Shown in pieces: positions 1 to 12,200 of a DNA stretch of 64,000 nt. Source of the DNA: Amoebophrya sp. A120 (taxonomy: Eukaryota; Sar; Dinophyceae; Syndiniales; Amoebophryaceae); assembly GCA_905178155.1 (NCBI GenBank), contig CAJINV010000001.1, positions 13,363,713-13,427,712 of the forward strand. Direction: 5' to 3'. The translations under genes were made by a program, and so were the position numbers. A model generated the notes under the pieces. It did no database searches. It was given only the letters and a program-made list of their open reading frames with translations, and was not told the DNA's origin. Each line of letters starts with the position of its first letter. Within the stretch, counting starts at the first letter, position 1.

Positions 1-1332
1 AAACACTAATTTCAACAAACAATTAGAATACGCCTTGTTCTTCGTGCTCGCGAGGAATTTACTGCGGTCATTTTTCGTATGTGCGCTACTCGCGCTGGCC
101 CCGGGGACGGCGTTGCTCGCTATTGCGTTCTGCAGGTCCTTCACTTTCTCATCCTTCTGCTGTATTTCTACGGTGAGTTTCGTATTCTCTTTTTTTGCGT
201 TCACCAGCTCCTTCAGCAAAGCGTGCCGGTCGTCCTGCGTGTTTTGGAGATCGAGAACTTTTTTTCATCTGTGTTCTGTCCTCTGAACAAAACTTGCAAT
301 GCTTGCAAGTTGCGAAAAGAACACTCAAAAGTTAGTACGCAAACGCTTTCAAAAATACCTCGCGGGTCTTTATTATGTCCTGCAGTTTCTGGTTTTCCGC
401 GATGAATTGCTGGTTTTTTTTGTCAAAGACGGCTGCTAGCTCCTGTGACGACTGCAGTTCTTGCAGCACCCGCTGATGCCTAGCCTGCAGCTCGGCGGAA
501 TAGTTGCCCTGAGGTACGATTTTGATGAAGTATGTCGATTCATGTGAAGAGTCTTTTTCGTTTTTTTATTGACGTGGAAAAACTTGATCAAAAACACACA
601 AGATTCATTAGAAATTTCCTACCTTCGCTGCTTTCTGATTTTCCAGCTCCTTGGAAAGATCCTGTAACCTGGCTCGAAAACTTCTCATGAGGTCCTTTTC
701 CTGTTCCTGTAACACTTTAGCAGTGTTGTTTTGTATCCCGTCGAGCCCTTGTATGACGCTATCCTGCATGTTGCGGATTACATTCATGCGCTGGTAATGC
801 TCCTCATCGGTGCGATCCTGTAGCTGCCTCTCCAGCGCTTCTATTGTCTTCTTCGCCTGAGTCTCTCGCTTTACGAAGGAACCAACCCGGTACCTGATAT
901 CGAAAATGAAAAGCGCCGTTGCTCGGGAGAAAAGAATTTAAGTACATCTTCTCTACGTGCCTCGCCTTGCAGAACGCGATGGTGAGTTTCGTCTATCAGC
1001 ACACAAAAAACTGTACTTGAACTGTGCTTCGAGCTGCCGATTTTTGTTGATCTCGTCATCGAGCTGCGCCTGGAGATCTCGTATGACATTGTCCTTGTCG
1101 CCGGCCGGAACCCGGCTTACGTCTATTTCGCGCTGCAGTGGTGGCTGGGCGAGCCGATCCGCTAGGCCGGGTGTCGTGTGGAGTAACTGGAGGTTTAGTG
1201 AAGGTGCGGCTTCAACAAGAAGAATTTTGCTTTTCGAGAGGAGAGGAAAAAAATAAAAAAACATGATTCAATGCAATGAAGAAAGAGCGATACCCGCCCA
1301 GCGGTATTCTGCGAGTTGATTATGTCCGTCAT
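1..1332 (-). CDS. Coiled-coil protein, 3' end beyond window
   Basis: The gene reads leftward from an ATG at 1332-1330. Exons supported by splice phase are 1294-1332, 1017-1186, 623-893 and 359-508, joined by GT..AG introns of 107, 123 and 114 bp. A further coding stretch in the frame of codon 256-258 stays open to the left edge, but I could not find an AG acceptor that keeps phase with exon 4, so that junction is unresolved. The protein is rich in Glu, Gln, Lys and Leu with heptad-like spacing (for example QLEAQ, EALERQLQ, LQELQSSQELA), so it should form a long parallel coiled coil. No catalytic motif is visible. It may be a cytoskeletal or basal-body scaffold, but nothing in the sequence proves this. 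Confidence 0.6.
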
Positions 1333-2563
1333 GTTGAGCGAATGCTTGCACCAATCGCCCTATCCAGTGGTATCACTTCACCTAGTTCTCCAAAGCGCCT
1401 GACCTGCGCAGAAAGCTGTTCTTGGCCTAGCTTTGCTGGTCGAATGCCTCCGGGAAACTCGCTACGTCAGCCCGACGCCGGCGAGCAGCTTCTCCGTCCT
1501 GCCACTGTTTGTCAAATTTATCTTCGCACCCTTATTGCACCGAGTCAACTCTGGGTCTCCTCTACGAATTGCCAAAAAGTTTTCCAGACCCCTTATTTTC
1601 AGAAGCAAAAATTGGTCGCGGCTTCTGTTTGACGCGACACGTGAAGCAGTAGCTGGGAGCGCCTTCTGTTCATTGTATCTCCTTCGAATCTCCCCTCGAA
1701 AGTGCACTTTCGGATCGTTCGGTGGTGTCTCGTCCGCTAAGGTTGGCGAAGGAACTGAAGACAGTTTCCGGAAAGCAGCTAATTAAAACTGAATTCTACT
1801 CAGTTGGTTCTAGGTACGGTCGTTGGGGTAGCGTGTCGAGTGGATGCAGGAGGAGACACGCCTGGGACGAGAAGCCGCCACGTCGGTCTGACCTCTCGGC
1901 GATGCGTCTTCAGATGTTAATTACTTCGTACAAAGAGAACTGAAATTGAGAACTTCAACAATTATGAGGAAAAGCTACAACTTCTACCCGCTAGCTGCCG
2001 TTGGGCTCACGACTTGTTTGATGCCACAGGGTACGTTAATGCTCGGCGATACATTTGTTCAATACTCGAGTGCACCGCAAAAACCAGCGAAAAGACCTCT
2101 CCTCACAAATCAATGAGCCTTAGTGTGTTCGACAAGACAGCTCCTTCACCCGACCATACCTGTTGCTCTGGAAAGTTACTCACAAAACGACGACGACGAC
2201 GACGGCTTCATCGATATTCTTTATTGGCGATTAGACGATTGTTCTGTAGCTGTTCTCCTTTCTGCCAAACCAGGGCGGCCACTAACAGCTCAAGTGGAAG
2301 CGACATCGTCAAACGACAAAGTCGCATCAAACTGCGCCAGCTCACTAGACAGATCACAGCACCGAGGGGCACTGGTGGGCTTTTGTTTCATGATACTCGT
2401 ACATAGATTTAATCGATGTTGAAGTTCACCAGGTTCGGGTAATTCCTTCAGAGCATTCATTGTACACGAGCGAAACAGAGGGTACACAACAAGGAAGTAG
2501 CGCTAGCGGTCAAAACCAACGTTATTGACCATTAGAAACATCTTGCTGTTGTTATACATTTAT
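1333..2563. other. Intergenic, no supported gene
   Basis: About 1.2 kb upstream of the coiled-coil gene and downstream of the ankyrin gene. Only short overlapping ORFs occur on both strands, none with a recognisable motif or a splice partner. It presumably holds the promoter of the coiled-coil gene and the 3' untranslated region of the ankyrin gene. Confidence 0.6.
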
Positions 2564-4326
2564 TTAAGAATTTTCCAAATCGCTCGGTCGATCATCCGGG
2601 TCCGCAGCTTGTCCCCGGCCGACGAACGGTTGCCCTGGAGCCCAATCACGCCGCGCCTCCGCTTTGTCGACGTCGTCAAACAGCATGCACAGCAGTCCCT
2701 CCCCCTTCCGCTCCGCCCAGTCGCGCGCCGTCATGTCGTAGGAGGATTGGGAAATCAGGCTGTGTTCGCGCAGGTTCCGGTTTGCGCCGTGCTCAATCAA
2801 CCACAAAACCGCCTGCCTGTTCCCATTCATCGCGGCCCACATCAGCGCTGTGCGCCCGTGGTCGGTTTGCGCGTCCAAATCACAGTTAAATTCGAACAAC
2901 ACATCCATTACGGGAGACCGGGTGTCCCGTGTTGTACCGAGAGGAACCGGCCGTACGTCTTCGCCGGAATTCATGGCGGCGTAGTGCAACGCCACGTACC
3001 CGGAGTTGTTCTTCGCATCTACTTTCGCTCCCTTCTCCAGCAACAGACGGATGAAATCGGTGGACATGCCGTTCCGCACAGCGAGATGGAGCGGGCGCAG
3101 ACCTGTTGTGTTAGAAAGACGCGGTTTCTTTTTGTTGTCCAATCATCGATCAAAATTCATTTTTTAGTACAGCCGGATAAAACCCTACAACTTCTCACGC
3201 GCAGATGTTGTTTTTTCAACATTTTTGATACACAGAGGCTGTTTTTACCTTCCACCGGCTCCGCAAAATCCAGATCCTCCTCGGAGCACAGCTCCACATA
3301 CGGCACAGCCAGCTCCTCATTCGGGCTGGAGAGCAACACTCGCATCAGTTGCCAGCCCTTGTCGCTCAAATCGGGCGTGATGTGCTTGGGACAGTCAAAT
3401 GCCGCCAGCGTGCAGTCTTTCGAGCAGAACACCACGTCGCCCTTGAAACAGTCACGGTAGAGTTTCCAGAAGTTCATGGGCCGCTGCTTTAAATGCATGG
3501 CGCTTACCTCGTTGAGAAACAGCGACGCGGGTTTCAGCCGGTCGAGGTGCAGATTTGGGTCGCTCTTCTTGATGCAGTAGGGCGTGTCCGGGTTGGGGTG
3601 AAAGTGCTCCACGTCTAGAACTCGCCCCGTCTCGCCGACAACGATGTGCTTGACCTGGGGTCGGTTCTGCTGCGGGCCAAAACGACGTGGGTTGGGCCAG
3701 TAGATACATTTGTTGCAATTCACGTACGCGCATTCGGTTTTCGCACTGGGCTCCGGTTTCACGATGCTGAAGAAGTTCCATGGGCCGGCTGGGGAATCCG
3801 GTGCTTCCTCCTCCTCCGCGGAAACTTTCTTCTTCGGCGACTGCGCCCCACTGGGCGTGGCCCCGTCGGCGCCACCGACTGTCGTGTCTTTTGTCTTTTC
3901 GTCTGGTCTTTTCTTGCGTTGCGCAGCGAGTGCGGTTTCGCGCTTGAGCTTGTTCGCGACCTTCTGGTCCTTGGGCGACAGGCCGCCGACATTCTTGGGC
4001 GAGGAAGAGGCTTTTGACGTTGAGGCAGCTAGAGTGGGGCGTTTTCCGAACACCTCAGAGGGCGAACCGGAGATTAATGAGAGATCTGGGGGAGGATCTA
4101 CGGAAGGAGGGGGTGCGTCGTTCTTTTCGCCTCCACCTCCTTGCAGCTGCGAGAGAGGGTCTACATTCGTGTCGTCGGAAAAGCAGAAAGGAGCTGCGGT
4201 TCCCGCATCAGTGCCGAGTGTCTTTTGCAGAGTATCGTTTCCGCTCGGCAGCGTGTTCGATAAGCTCGTAACATTCTTCTTAGTGAGCCGTGCAAGCGGT
4301 CGGCTACTTGTTCGGCGATTGTACAT
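2564..4326 (-). CDS. Ankyrin-repeat protein with Cys-rich region
   Basis: Two exons, 3249-4326 and 2564-3102, are joined by a 146-bp GTAAAA..AACAG intron. The split Gly codon restores one frame of 538 aa. The first half is low-complexity, Pro/Ser/Lys-rich and probably disordered. Next comes a Cys-rich segment with spaced pairs (CNKC, then FCSKDC, then FDCPKH) that could bind zinc, although it does not match MYND or RING spacing cleanly. The C-terminal exon carries three to four ankyrin repeats with the usual TPLH-like and ALHYAA / ALMWAA cores (RPLHLAVRNG, VALHYAAMNSG, TALMWAAMNGN). Ankyrin repeats mediate protein binding, and the target is unknown. The start is the ATG at 4326. The downstream Met at 3142 lies in the intron. 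Confidence 0.8.
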
Positions 4327-4746
4327 TTTTGGATTCGTCTAGCCCAAGCTTCTGCGACAAAGCTTACTTCTCCTTTACATCACCGCTTGGTTTCAGTGGT
4401 ACAAGGGCGCGGACGTCATCGACTACTTGACAATCTAGACAAGTTGTGATACTATGCCTGTACTGACTCACTCACAACTCCGTGACCGGTCCTCTCAAAA
4501 TTCATCTCTCTAGCATCTTTGACTTTGTCTCGCTTTGAGCGCTCGCAAAATTCCGATACCGCTCGGCATGACAATCGAACAGTCTCATCAGAGCGTGGAG
4601 ACGACACTAAAACAATAACAAATGATTCGCATGAACATCACAGTGGCACAAAAAGCAGAATGGTGAGTGTGACAAGGCTGCGCAAGGAATAAAAGTTTCA
4701 CTATAGTGTCATTCTTTGTTCAAGTCACGCTGCAATTACAACTTTC
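4327..4746. other. Intergenic spacer
   Basis: 420 bp between two minus-strand genes. No ORF or RNA motif stands out. Confidence 0.6.
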
Positions 4747-6438
4747 TCAAAATCCTTCCTCTTCTTCGTTAGTGTGATTCGACCCGCCGTGATCGTGCAA
4801 TCGTGTACGCCCTCTCCTGTGCTGCCCTGGCGCCGTGACGCTGCTTTCGGGGGAAAACCCGCGCGTCTTTTTCCACAGATTCATCGCTTGCTCCAGCCGA
4901 AAAATGAACTCCCAGATGTGTTTCGCGCCCCGGTTACAGCTGCTGTAGTTTTCCACCCGCGGTCGCGCGCGCTCCCCCTGGAATTTCTTCTTGGCGCGGA
5001 GCCACCGGGTCGGACAGAGTCCGTGGCCGTCGCGCGCCCAGACGCGGTACACGTCGAGAACGGCACCGAGCTCTTCGTACTCCAACCGATCCAGATCTAC
5101 ATCCAACACCTGCATGAACGCCAAGTGCAGCAAGGGCGAGCAGTTAATACCGCTTCGTCCAAACACCTCGATCAGACGCACAGTGTACTTCGCCTTCGGG
5201 GGCTTTCCCTGCACCGCGTCCGACTCCAGGTCGATTTCAATACCCCGCGCCTGCAGGTCGAGAAACTGCTCTTTCTTCTCTTTTAGCAATACTAATATCC
5301 GCGGGGCGCATTTTTCCAGTAACTGCAAAAACGATTTTGGGAATAAGTCTGGGTCGTCGGGCGCGTGCTGGCCGCCGAAGTGGAGACGGACCAAACCATG
5401 GAGAAGGTGGTACATGTGGGTAAACTTCAAGAGCTCGACGTCGACGTCCTTCACAAACCCAGTAACGTCGGAAACGTCGAGCTTCGCCCGTGAGACGAGG
5501 CTGACGTGCCACAAAACTTCCGTTTTCTGCGTCGTCTCGAAGTCGTCCTTCATACGGACGCAAAGCGGCCAGATAGCGAGCACTCCCGGTTTGCTCTTCA
5601 ACGTGGACAGTTTCAACAGTACCCGACGAAGCGTGTCCGCGGGCCAGCGGTTTTGCTTTGCGAGAAGTGCCAAAGCGTCAAGAAACTGCTTGAACTCGTC
5701 CGATGCGCGGTTGAAATCAATGTTCTTCGTCAAATAGTGAAGCACCGCCAGCGCTTCCACGGGTCTGAGTGGGGGAGGTTTGTTGTAGTTTTCTTGTTCG
5801 TCATCTGCTGTTCGTGCAACATCAAGGGCCGCGTTCTTCTGGCTTCTACTGCTTTCATCCCGTTTCTTGCCCTTCTCATAGCGATCCAAGAAAAGCCGTA
5901 GCGCGTCCCTAGGTTCGCGACATTTCTCTAATGCAGCGTGCAGTTCGCATCTCCCCACGCTCACGTGCAAAGGAGACTCGATCATCGGTTGCGGTGGGCG
6001 ATCCTGCAGAGCTACTTGCATGAGGTTCTTATCGGCCTTCTTCGGTGTCGGAGCTCCTGCGCGCGCCGGAGTTTGGTGTCTCTGATTTGAACCCGTTTTA
6101 CCAGTCATCGTCAGAGACAGAGTCGCCCGTGTCTCTGCGGAATAAGCTGGCGGAGCGCGACCACCGACACCCGTGGCAGATTTCGCAAGCTTCTTCAATG
6201 CGTCCGTTGACGCGAACACGCCAGCGCCGTCGAGTTTTCTCGCTTTTCCCACATTGAGCCACGGCTTCGTTTGTTGCTCTTTCTGTTGTAATTGCCGCTT
6301 TTGCCTGGAGTATCGCATGTCTGCGATGGCGGAGGCGAGCTCGCGACTGCTGCAGCTTGGAGACGATCCAGTCAGCGGGGCCGGAGCAATGCCGGCATGT
6401 CTTGGACCACTTGTACGCAATACCACTTGCAGTGCCAT
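4747..6438 (-). CDS. Predicted helical protein, unrecognised
   Basis: Single-exon ORF of 563 aa starting at an ATG (6438-6436). The first 190 residues are basic and low in complexity and could serve as an organelle-targeting leader plus linker. Residues of about 190-540 read as a run of amphipathic helices (for example EALAVLHYLTKNIDF, FLDALALLAKQN, RVLLKLSTLK, VLWHVSLVSRA). That texture resembles the degenerate helical repeats of organellar RNA-binding families (OPR/HPR/FASTK-like) common in alveolates, but no RAP domain or diagnostic motif is seen, so the family is not assigned. The long uninterrupted frame and sensible amino-acid composition argue that it is real. A mirror ORF of 248 aa on the plus strand is only its shadow. 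Confidence 0.65.
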   Translation of the reverse strand: MALQVVLRTSGPRHAGIAPAPLTGSSPSCSSRELASAIADMRYSRQKRQLQQKEQQTKPWLNVGKARKLDGAGVFASTDALKKLAKSATGVGGRAPPAYSAETRATLSLTMTGKTGSNQRHQTPARAGAPTPKKADKNLMQVALQDRPPQPMIESPLHVSVGRCELHAALEKCREPRDALRLFLDRYEKGKKRDESSRSQKNAALDVARTADDEQENYNKPPPLRPVEALAVLHYLTKNIDFNRASDEFKQFLDALALLAKQNRWPADTLRRVLLKLSTLKSKPGVLAIWPLCVRMKDDFETTQKTEVLWHVSLVSRAKLDVSDVTGFVKDVDVELLKFTHMYHLLHGLVRLHFGGQHAPDDPDLFPKSFLQLLEKCAPRILVLLKEKKEQFLDLQARGIEIDLESDAVQGKPPKAKYTVRLIEVFGRSGINCSPLLHLAFMQVLDVDLDRLEYEELGAVLDVYRVWARDGHGLCPTRWLRAKKKFQGERARPRVENYSSCNRGAKHIWEFIFRLEQAMNLWKKTRGFSPESSVTAPGQHRRGRTRLHDHGGSNHTNEEEEGF

Positions 6439-6675
6439 TCTTCTACTCTTGGGCTTTCTTCAAGAAGGATTTGGTTCTTCTACCTCGCTAGGCCTAATGC
6501 TTGGAACCTCGAGGCGCCCTTCACAAGAGAACTTCTGTGGTAGTAGAGTACCTTCAGAGAAAACGGCTTTAGTACCAACTGCCACCAAGCAACGCATTAG
6601 TAGCTACACGACGCCTCCAAACCGCGCCAGATGAACACCATCGCAGCTTCTTTCCGCCATATAATTAGATCTTCC

Positions 6676-8434
6676 TCATCTTTTGTTGAGTCGCTGCCGC
6701 TGTGCGTTCGTCAGCTTTTCGCTCTTTCTATCATTGGTAAAGAGGGGCGACGATGGCGCTCCCACATCTCGTCTCGTACCTGGCAAAAGAACATTTTTCC
6801 AGCGTGCCACTAGCCCTCGATCGCGTGTACGGATGGAGTGCGCTCCACCATGTGAGAGAATGGTGGAACGAGAGGTGTCCGCCACAGGAGAACTCGAAAC
6901 CAAACCTCCATCGGAGATGCTGGGTGGAGCTGTGTCCGCGTCATTCGCAGTTCCTTCGAATTTGTTCAAGGTCTCAAAGGCTGCTACTGGTGGTCGCGCA
7001 TCACTTCTAGTACTCTTCAGCCCGTCCTGATTTGGAGGCAGCTCTCGTGGCTCGTCCGCAACAGCACCAGCCGCAAATTCGTGTGCTCGTTCACTATTCC
7101 GACGGAGCAGGCGAAACTTCCAGAGCAGGAATTTCTGCCGCACGTCTTCCCAAGTCGAAACCGCGGATTTCCGCAAGCCCCGAAGGTCAAGGAGTGGTAG
7201 CAATTCTAGCAGCATGTTGCTGGACTGGGAAAACAACAGCATGAGACACATGTGTTCCTGCGCCATGAGCCGCTTTGCGCCCACCTGCAGGGGCACGAAG
7301 GAGATCCGCAGTATTGCGTGCGCCGGCGTTACATACTTGACGAGGTTCGCAACAAACAGCCAGGAGTAGACAAAAGAAGCCGCCTCTGCCCAGTCCTTGA
7401 GTTTGGACACCAACATGCGTCGCTGAAACTCCCGCTCTTCTTCATCCTCAATCTCGGGAAGAGCAACCGTTTCCTCTGTCGATTCGTTCGCAAATTCCAC
7501 ATGCTCCTCATCATCGCCTTCCGGGGCCTTTTCTGCTCGTGGTCCGCCAGTCAGCATTCTCTTAAGAGATCGATAGCGCATCAAAACCTCACTCCAAACC
7601 GCCTTGCGCTGCAGCGAATAGAAAACTTTCGTCCCGATGTCAAGCAGAGTTTCCACAGGAAGCAGCGTCAGCAGCAAAAACGCAACGCGTTGCGGTTTCG
7701 TCAGGTCTAATGAATTGGGTGCGTCGACGCCTTTCATCCGTAGCGAAGGGCCTTCGTCTGTTTCGCTCGGCGGTAAGGAAAGCAATTTTCTCACGAATCG
7801 CTCCCTTGCCGCCAGCGCGCGTCCGTCCGCGTGCACCAGATTTTGCAACCGCATGCCGGGTGTGGGCTTCCCACGCCACACAGTGAGATACCAGATGATA
7901 AAGCGCACAAGCGTCAGACCCCAGGTTTCATCGATCGGAGCCCGTAGCAAGTCTTGGCAGCTCCGGAATATGATGCGGGCGATGTTGGCCTCCATCTGGA
8001 GACTGTCCAGCTGCGAGGCACGAAGCACCATGGTTTTCAAAAAAATATTGACGTACAAATAAGTATCTTCGTTGGGGTGCTGTCCGGGTCCGAAACGATC
8101 TGCATACTAAGTGGATTTGTAGTCTTTTCGACACACTAAAACCAAGATGGAAGACACGGCGTCGACACCTGATCCAAAAAAGGATCCGAAGGACAAAAAT
8201 CGCGAATCGCAAACAACTTACTAAAGTTAGTACTTACTGCTTGAGCACATGAGATCCAATGCTGCGCCGCCGGTGCTGCGTCGATCTTCCGGGAGTAAGG
8301 TCAGAAAGCCCGAACCTGTTGTACAAAGCTGGAACAGAGGGACAGGGCGGGCGCTTAATGGCCTGCTCTAATGCCAACGAATCGGGTCTAGATGTGTTTT
8401 CTCTTTTTGCAGTTTTGTTTCGCCGCTGTCTCAT
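6676..8434 (-). CDS. Pex2/10/12-like peroxin, RING not seen
   Basis: Exons 8238-8434 and 6676-8002 join through a 235-bp GTAAGT..ACAG intron, giving 507 aa. The phase matches only if the acceptor is the ACAG ending at 8003. Residues of about 67-125 contain helices ending in TPGMRLQNL, which matches the N-terminal Pex2/Pex10/Pex12 domain signature of the peroxisomal ubiquitin-ligase complex that recycles import receptors. Hydrophobic helices follow (RVAFLLLTLLPVETLL, FVYSWLFVANLV, MCLMLLFSQ), interrupted by an acidic loop. The C-terminal 150 residues are Ser/Pro-rich and low in complexity. The C3HC4 RING that normally ends these proteins is not visible before the stop at 6676. Family assignment rests mainly on the short signature, so another membrane protein remains possible. 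Confidence 0.5.
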
Positions 8435-9271
8435 GCGTCAGTTCCTTGTGCAAAAGGTCCAAATCTTTTCAGAGTCGCGATAAGGGATCTAACGCGGAGG
8501 TTTGAACTACAAAGCAAAAGACACAGCTCGCCGTCAGGGGAAAGAAAAAAAAGTCCGCTCAGTAAAAATACGGAGTAAAAACAGGTGCCTATTGTGACTA
8601 GAGGTACTTACATCGTGGGGTGCAGTTTCTACAGCTACAAGGGAGCCCGATTTCACTACAAGTTTTACTTGGGGTCGTTTTTACAAAGACGAAAAGATTC
8701 AGCTGAAGAAGATGGCTTTATCCTGAGCGCGTCTTCTGGTTTTGTTTTTGTTCGGGAAGGGTCAATAATAAATTCGAGTTCTGGAGGCCTTGGAAGGCAG
8801 TAAAAGTGTGGTATCATGTGACAGTTCTGCAAGAACTAGTTTGTCATCGTTGCAATCCACAAAGCGAAATCGTATTCATAGGTGTGTGTATAGACAAGCG
8901 CACGACGCTTGTCTTGGGAATGCACAGGATAAAGTTCGAAAAGATTTGCTGCCAGGTCGTCGCAAAGACAACCCAAATCTAGTACGCAGAGCGCATCTGA
9001 AGTGCAGCTGCAGCGTAGTACTGTAGGTGTACGAAAGACGAGATGATGAAGCTTGAGAATCAACACGATTCACTGCGTCTCCTGGCATGCAGGGCAGTAA
9101 GGACATGGAATCCGTGCTGTTGTCTAGTGTCACAAAAGTTCAAATCATGTACAGGTGCATATCTTTTACCGAGTTTCGGTATGTGAATCTTCTTCCACCG
9201 GAAGTTAGTGCGTTAGCGTTGGCGCGTCACCCCATGATTAGCACTGCATTTTGTTTCTTACTCCTGGTTCG
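8435..9271. other. Intergenic spacer
   Basis: About 840 bp between the peroxin-like gene and the kinase gene. ORFs here are under 90 codons, on both strands, with no motif or plausible splice partner. Confidence 0.6.
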
Positions 9272-12200
9272 CTACTTTTTCGGCTTCTTCGACTTTGGCG
9301 GTGCCACCGCGATTGCCTCGTCAATAGGCGCAGACCCGGGCGCGACCTTGGTGACGCGTGCTCTTCCTGCAGCATTGAATCCGGGATTGTTGTTTCGCTG
9401 CTTCGCTGCTACATCAGCAGACAATGCCATGCCGTTCGCTCCAAACGGATTCATGGTGTCCTGAGATGGTGGCGGGAATATGAACCCCGCAGTGCGCGTC
9501 GACGTCGCCGCGGGCGGGTACTGTGAAACGGACGCTCCGCCAGTAGCCGTTGTGCAGCTAGATATGGATTGGCTCGCATCGTCCTGGGCGGGAAAGAAGC
9601 TGCAGGAATTCGTAAATGCAACTTCTGCTCTGGTGTTCGTGGCAAGTCTTTTTCCACTCATCAAACACCCCTGCTCGGGCTCGTGCAGCTCCAAACGGCC
9701 GCGCTTCAAGTTGTTTCCCGCGGACGATGCTGCGTTGATATTGTAATTCGGATGGCAATTGCTCACCGTTGTCGTGCGCGAAAAATCGTCGTCCTGAAAA
9801 GCCAGCCGCTGCTGCAACATGGCGGTCGTGCCGGGCTGACTGTCAACATTCTTCGCGGCCGCAGCGGTTCGTGCGGAATGGATGAAGCTAGAGGATGCGC
9901 TCGAAGTAGGAGGAGCATTCGCAGCTCTACTTGGCCACCGCGTCGCGGTACTCGGATTCGGATTCCGGGTGCAGGCGGGGGACTTGAGGTTGTTGATGTT
10001 CGCACTCGCGTTCGCAAAAGAACCACCTGTGTTACTTTGCTGGTCTCCAAAGAGCCGTGGGTACTGCTTTTGCTTGGATGTCAACGCGTTGCCGGGATTA
10101 AGCAGCATGTTCTCTTCTGGATTGATCATTTGAGAAGTTGAAGTTGTGCTCGCAACTACAGTATTCGACGGAAAAGAGCAACTCGCTGGATTCGGTGCGA
10201 CGGTTTTGTGCAGGAGCTTCTTGGCCTGCTGTGTGCTCGAACCTCTCGGAGTGGTCGTCGCGCAAGAGCTCGCAGATGCAGCACCGTTCCGGGCAGCCTC
10301 CAAAATCTTGACTGTCGCGTGCACTTGCTTCGCTGCAACTGATTTTTCTAGCGGGTTCCTGATGCCGCTCGGAAGTGGTACGGGCCGGTCCGCGACCAGA
10401 TCCAGCATCCATTCCCTGTTGTGATTTGATTTGACAAATTTTTTGGTATCAGCACATTCTCGTCCACAAGTGCAAAAAGCTGAAAGCAGCAGTCCATCAA
10501 CATTATACCGAATCTTCAATAATCTTGCGGTGTCATGATCCAATTCACGGAGCGCCAGGTCGTAGGCTTCAAAGGCTTTCGTGTTCACGTCAACTGGGTA
10601 CTCTTCCTCAACCTCGGACTGCGAGACCTGGGACGGACACTGGCTATCTTCCTCGCCAAACCTGGAAAAAAAGAAATGCGGGATGATGTCACCAACAACG
10701 ACTGTTGAAACAAGTGAAACAAAACGAATTTTGGTTGACGGGTATGTGATTTGAAACTGCTCCTGGTGGAGATGATGCGACCTTTAAAGAATTCTCCTGC
10801 TCTTACCATTCGTGCTGCAGCAGCTGCTCCGCCGTCCATCGCTTCTTCGGATCGTATGCCAGGGAGTGCAGCACGATTTCGGAGATAGCCTCGACGTGAT
10901 TTCCCGCGCGCGCTCGCAAGGCCCGCCACCGGTTTTCGCACCATTTTTGATTCTTCTTACTCTTCTCGATTACTTCGGGTTCGGCCTTGCAACCCTTCCC
11001 GGCGAGCCCGTAAAGCCGTGCACGATGGTCTAGCGTACCCGCAATGGACATGGGAATCAAACTGTGCTCGTGCGAGAGCCCCACGAGTTCAAACCTAAAA
11101 ATAATTGGCAGTTCCGACGACGTGCTTTGAAACTGCAGATTTTCTGCGGCGTGCATATGATATTTGTTCGACTAAAGCACTTCATTAAGTACACTCTTGT
11201 CCTCTCCTTAATGTAGTTTTAATCAGCTACAACATGATCTTGAAGCTTCCATGATTTTCATCAGCAACATCAAGCATATTCAGTACAGCACGCATCCCAA
11301 GCCGAAGACGTCGACTTTCGCGTCGTAATCCTCGACGGCCGCAAGCATTTCCGGCGCCAGGTAGCACCGGGTACCGACCCCGCGCTTCGTGGTCATCTTG
11401 TTTACCATGCTCCGGGCCATGCCCATGTCGGCTAATACTGCTTCCCGCTTGTTCCGGTCGAAAAAAATATTTTCCCGCTTCACATCGCGATGCAGCACCT
11501 CGTGTTGGTGCATCCAATCCAAGGCGCGGAGAATTCCCGCACATATCCGGCGCACCATCGAGATTTCGTTCACTGCAAACCTGCGATCGAAGGGACAGCG
11601 AGAGATAATTGTCATGTTTGCCACTACATTGCAAATTGGGTGGACGCAGAACCTTGTATGAAGGAGAAATTCTGCGCACTAGAAGCCTCATAGATTCTAT
11701 GCGAAGAAAAAGAGAGAAAGGCCGATGCAAAATACTCGTCGAGACTGCCAGGCCGGTAGCAGGGCATTACGAGGTAGACGTAGTCGAACTTGCTCGCATC
11801 CGTCCCGAGTCTATGAAATGGAAAAACAGCTGCTTTGCGCAATGACAAGTCCGTATTACTCGTCAGTTTTGCCGTGGAATCATAATATTCCGAACTCATA
11901 TGCTGTGCAGACAGCAGTAGCGGGATATCTATGTATCTTTGTGAGCTGGAAGCGCATTAAACGAGCAGCACATGCATTTTTTTCTTTCGCTGGAACTGTA
12001 ACTGAGACGAACTTGTCAGGCACAACAAGAGTGCTTTCTTCGATCCGTACTCTGTGTAGAGATGCAGAAGCGGGGAGATGTTCGGGTGTCGCAAGTACTT
12101 GAGGAAGTGAACCTTTGTTTGTTCCAGTTCCATGTATGATGACTATCTGTAAGATGACAATCATTTTTGATCACGTCAATTACTCAGTAAAATTACGGTG

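Noticed and set aside
2525-3460. 311-codon plus-strand ORF
   Set aside because: It lies antisense to the ankyrin repeats, with composition dictated by the opposite strand.
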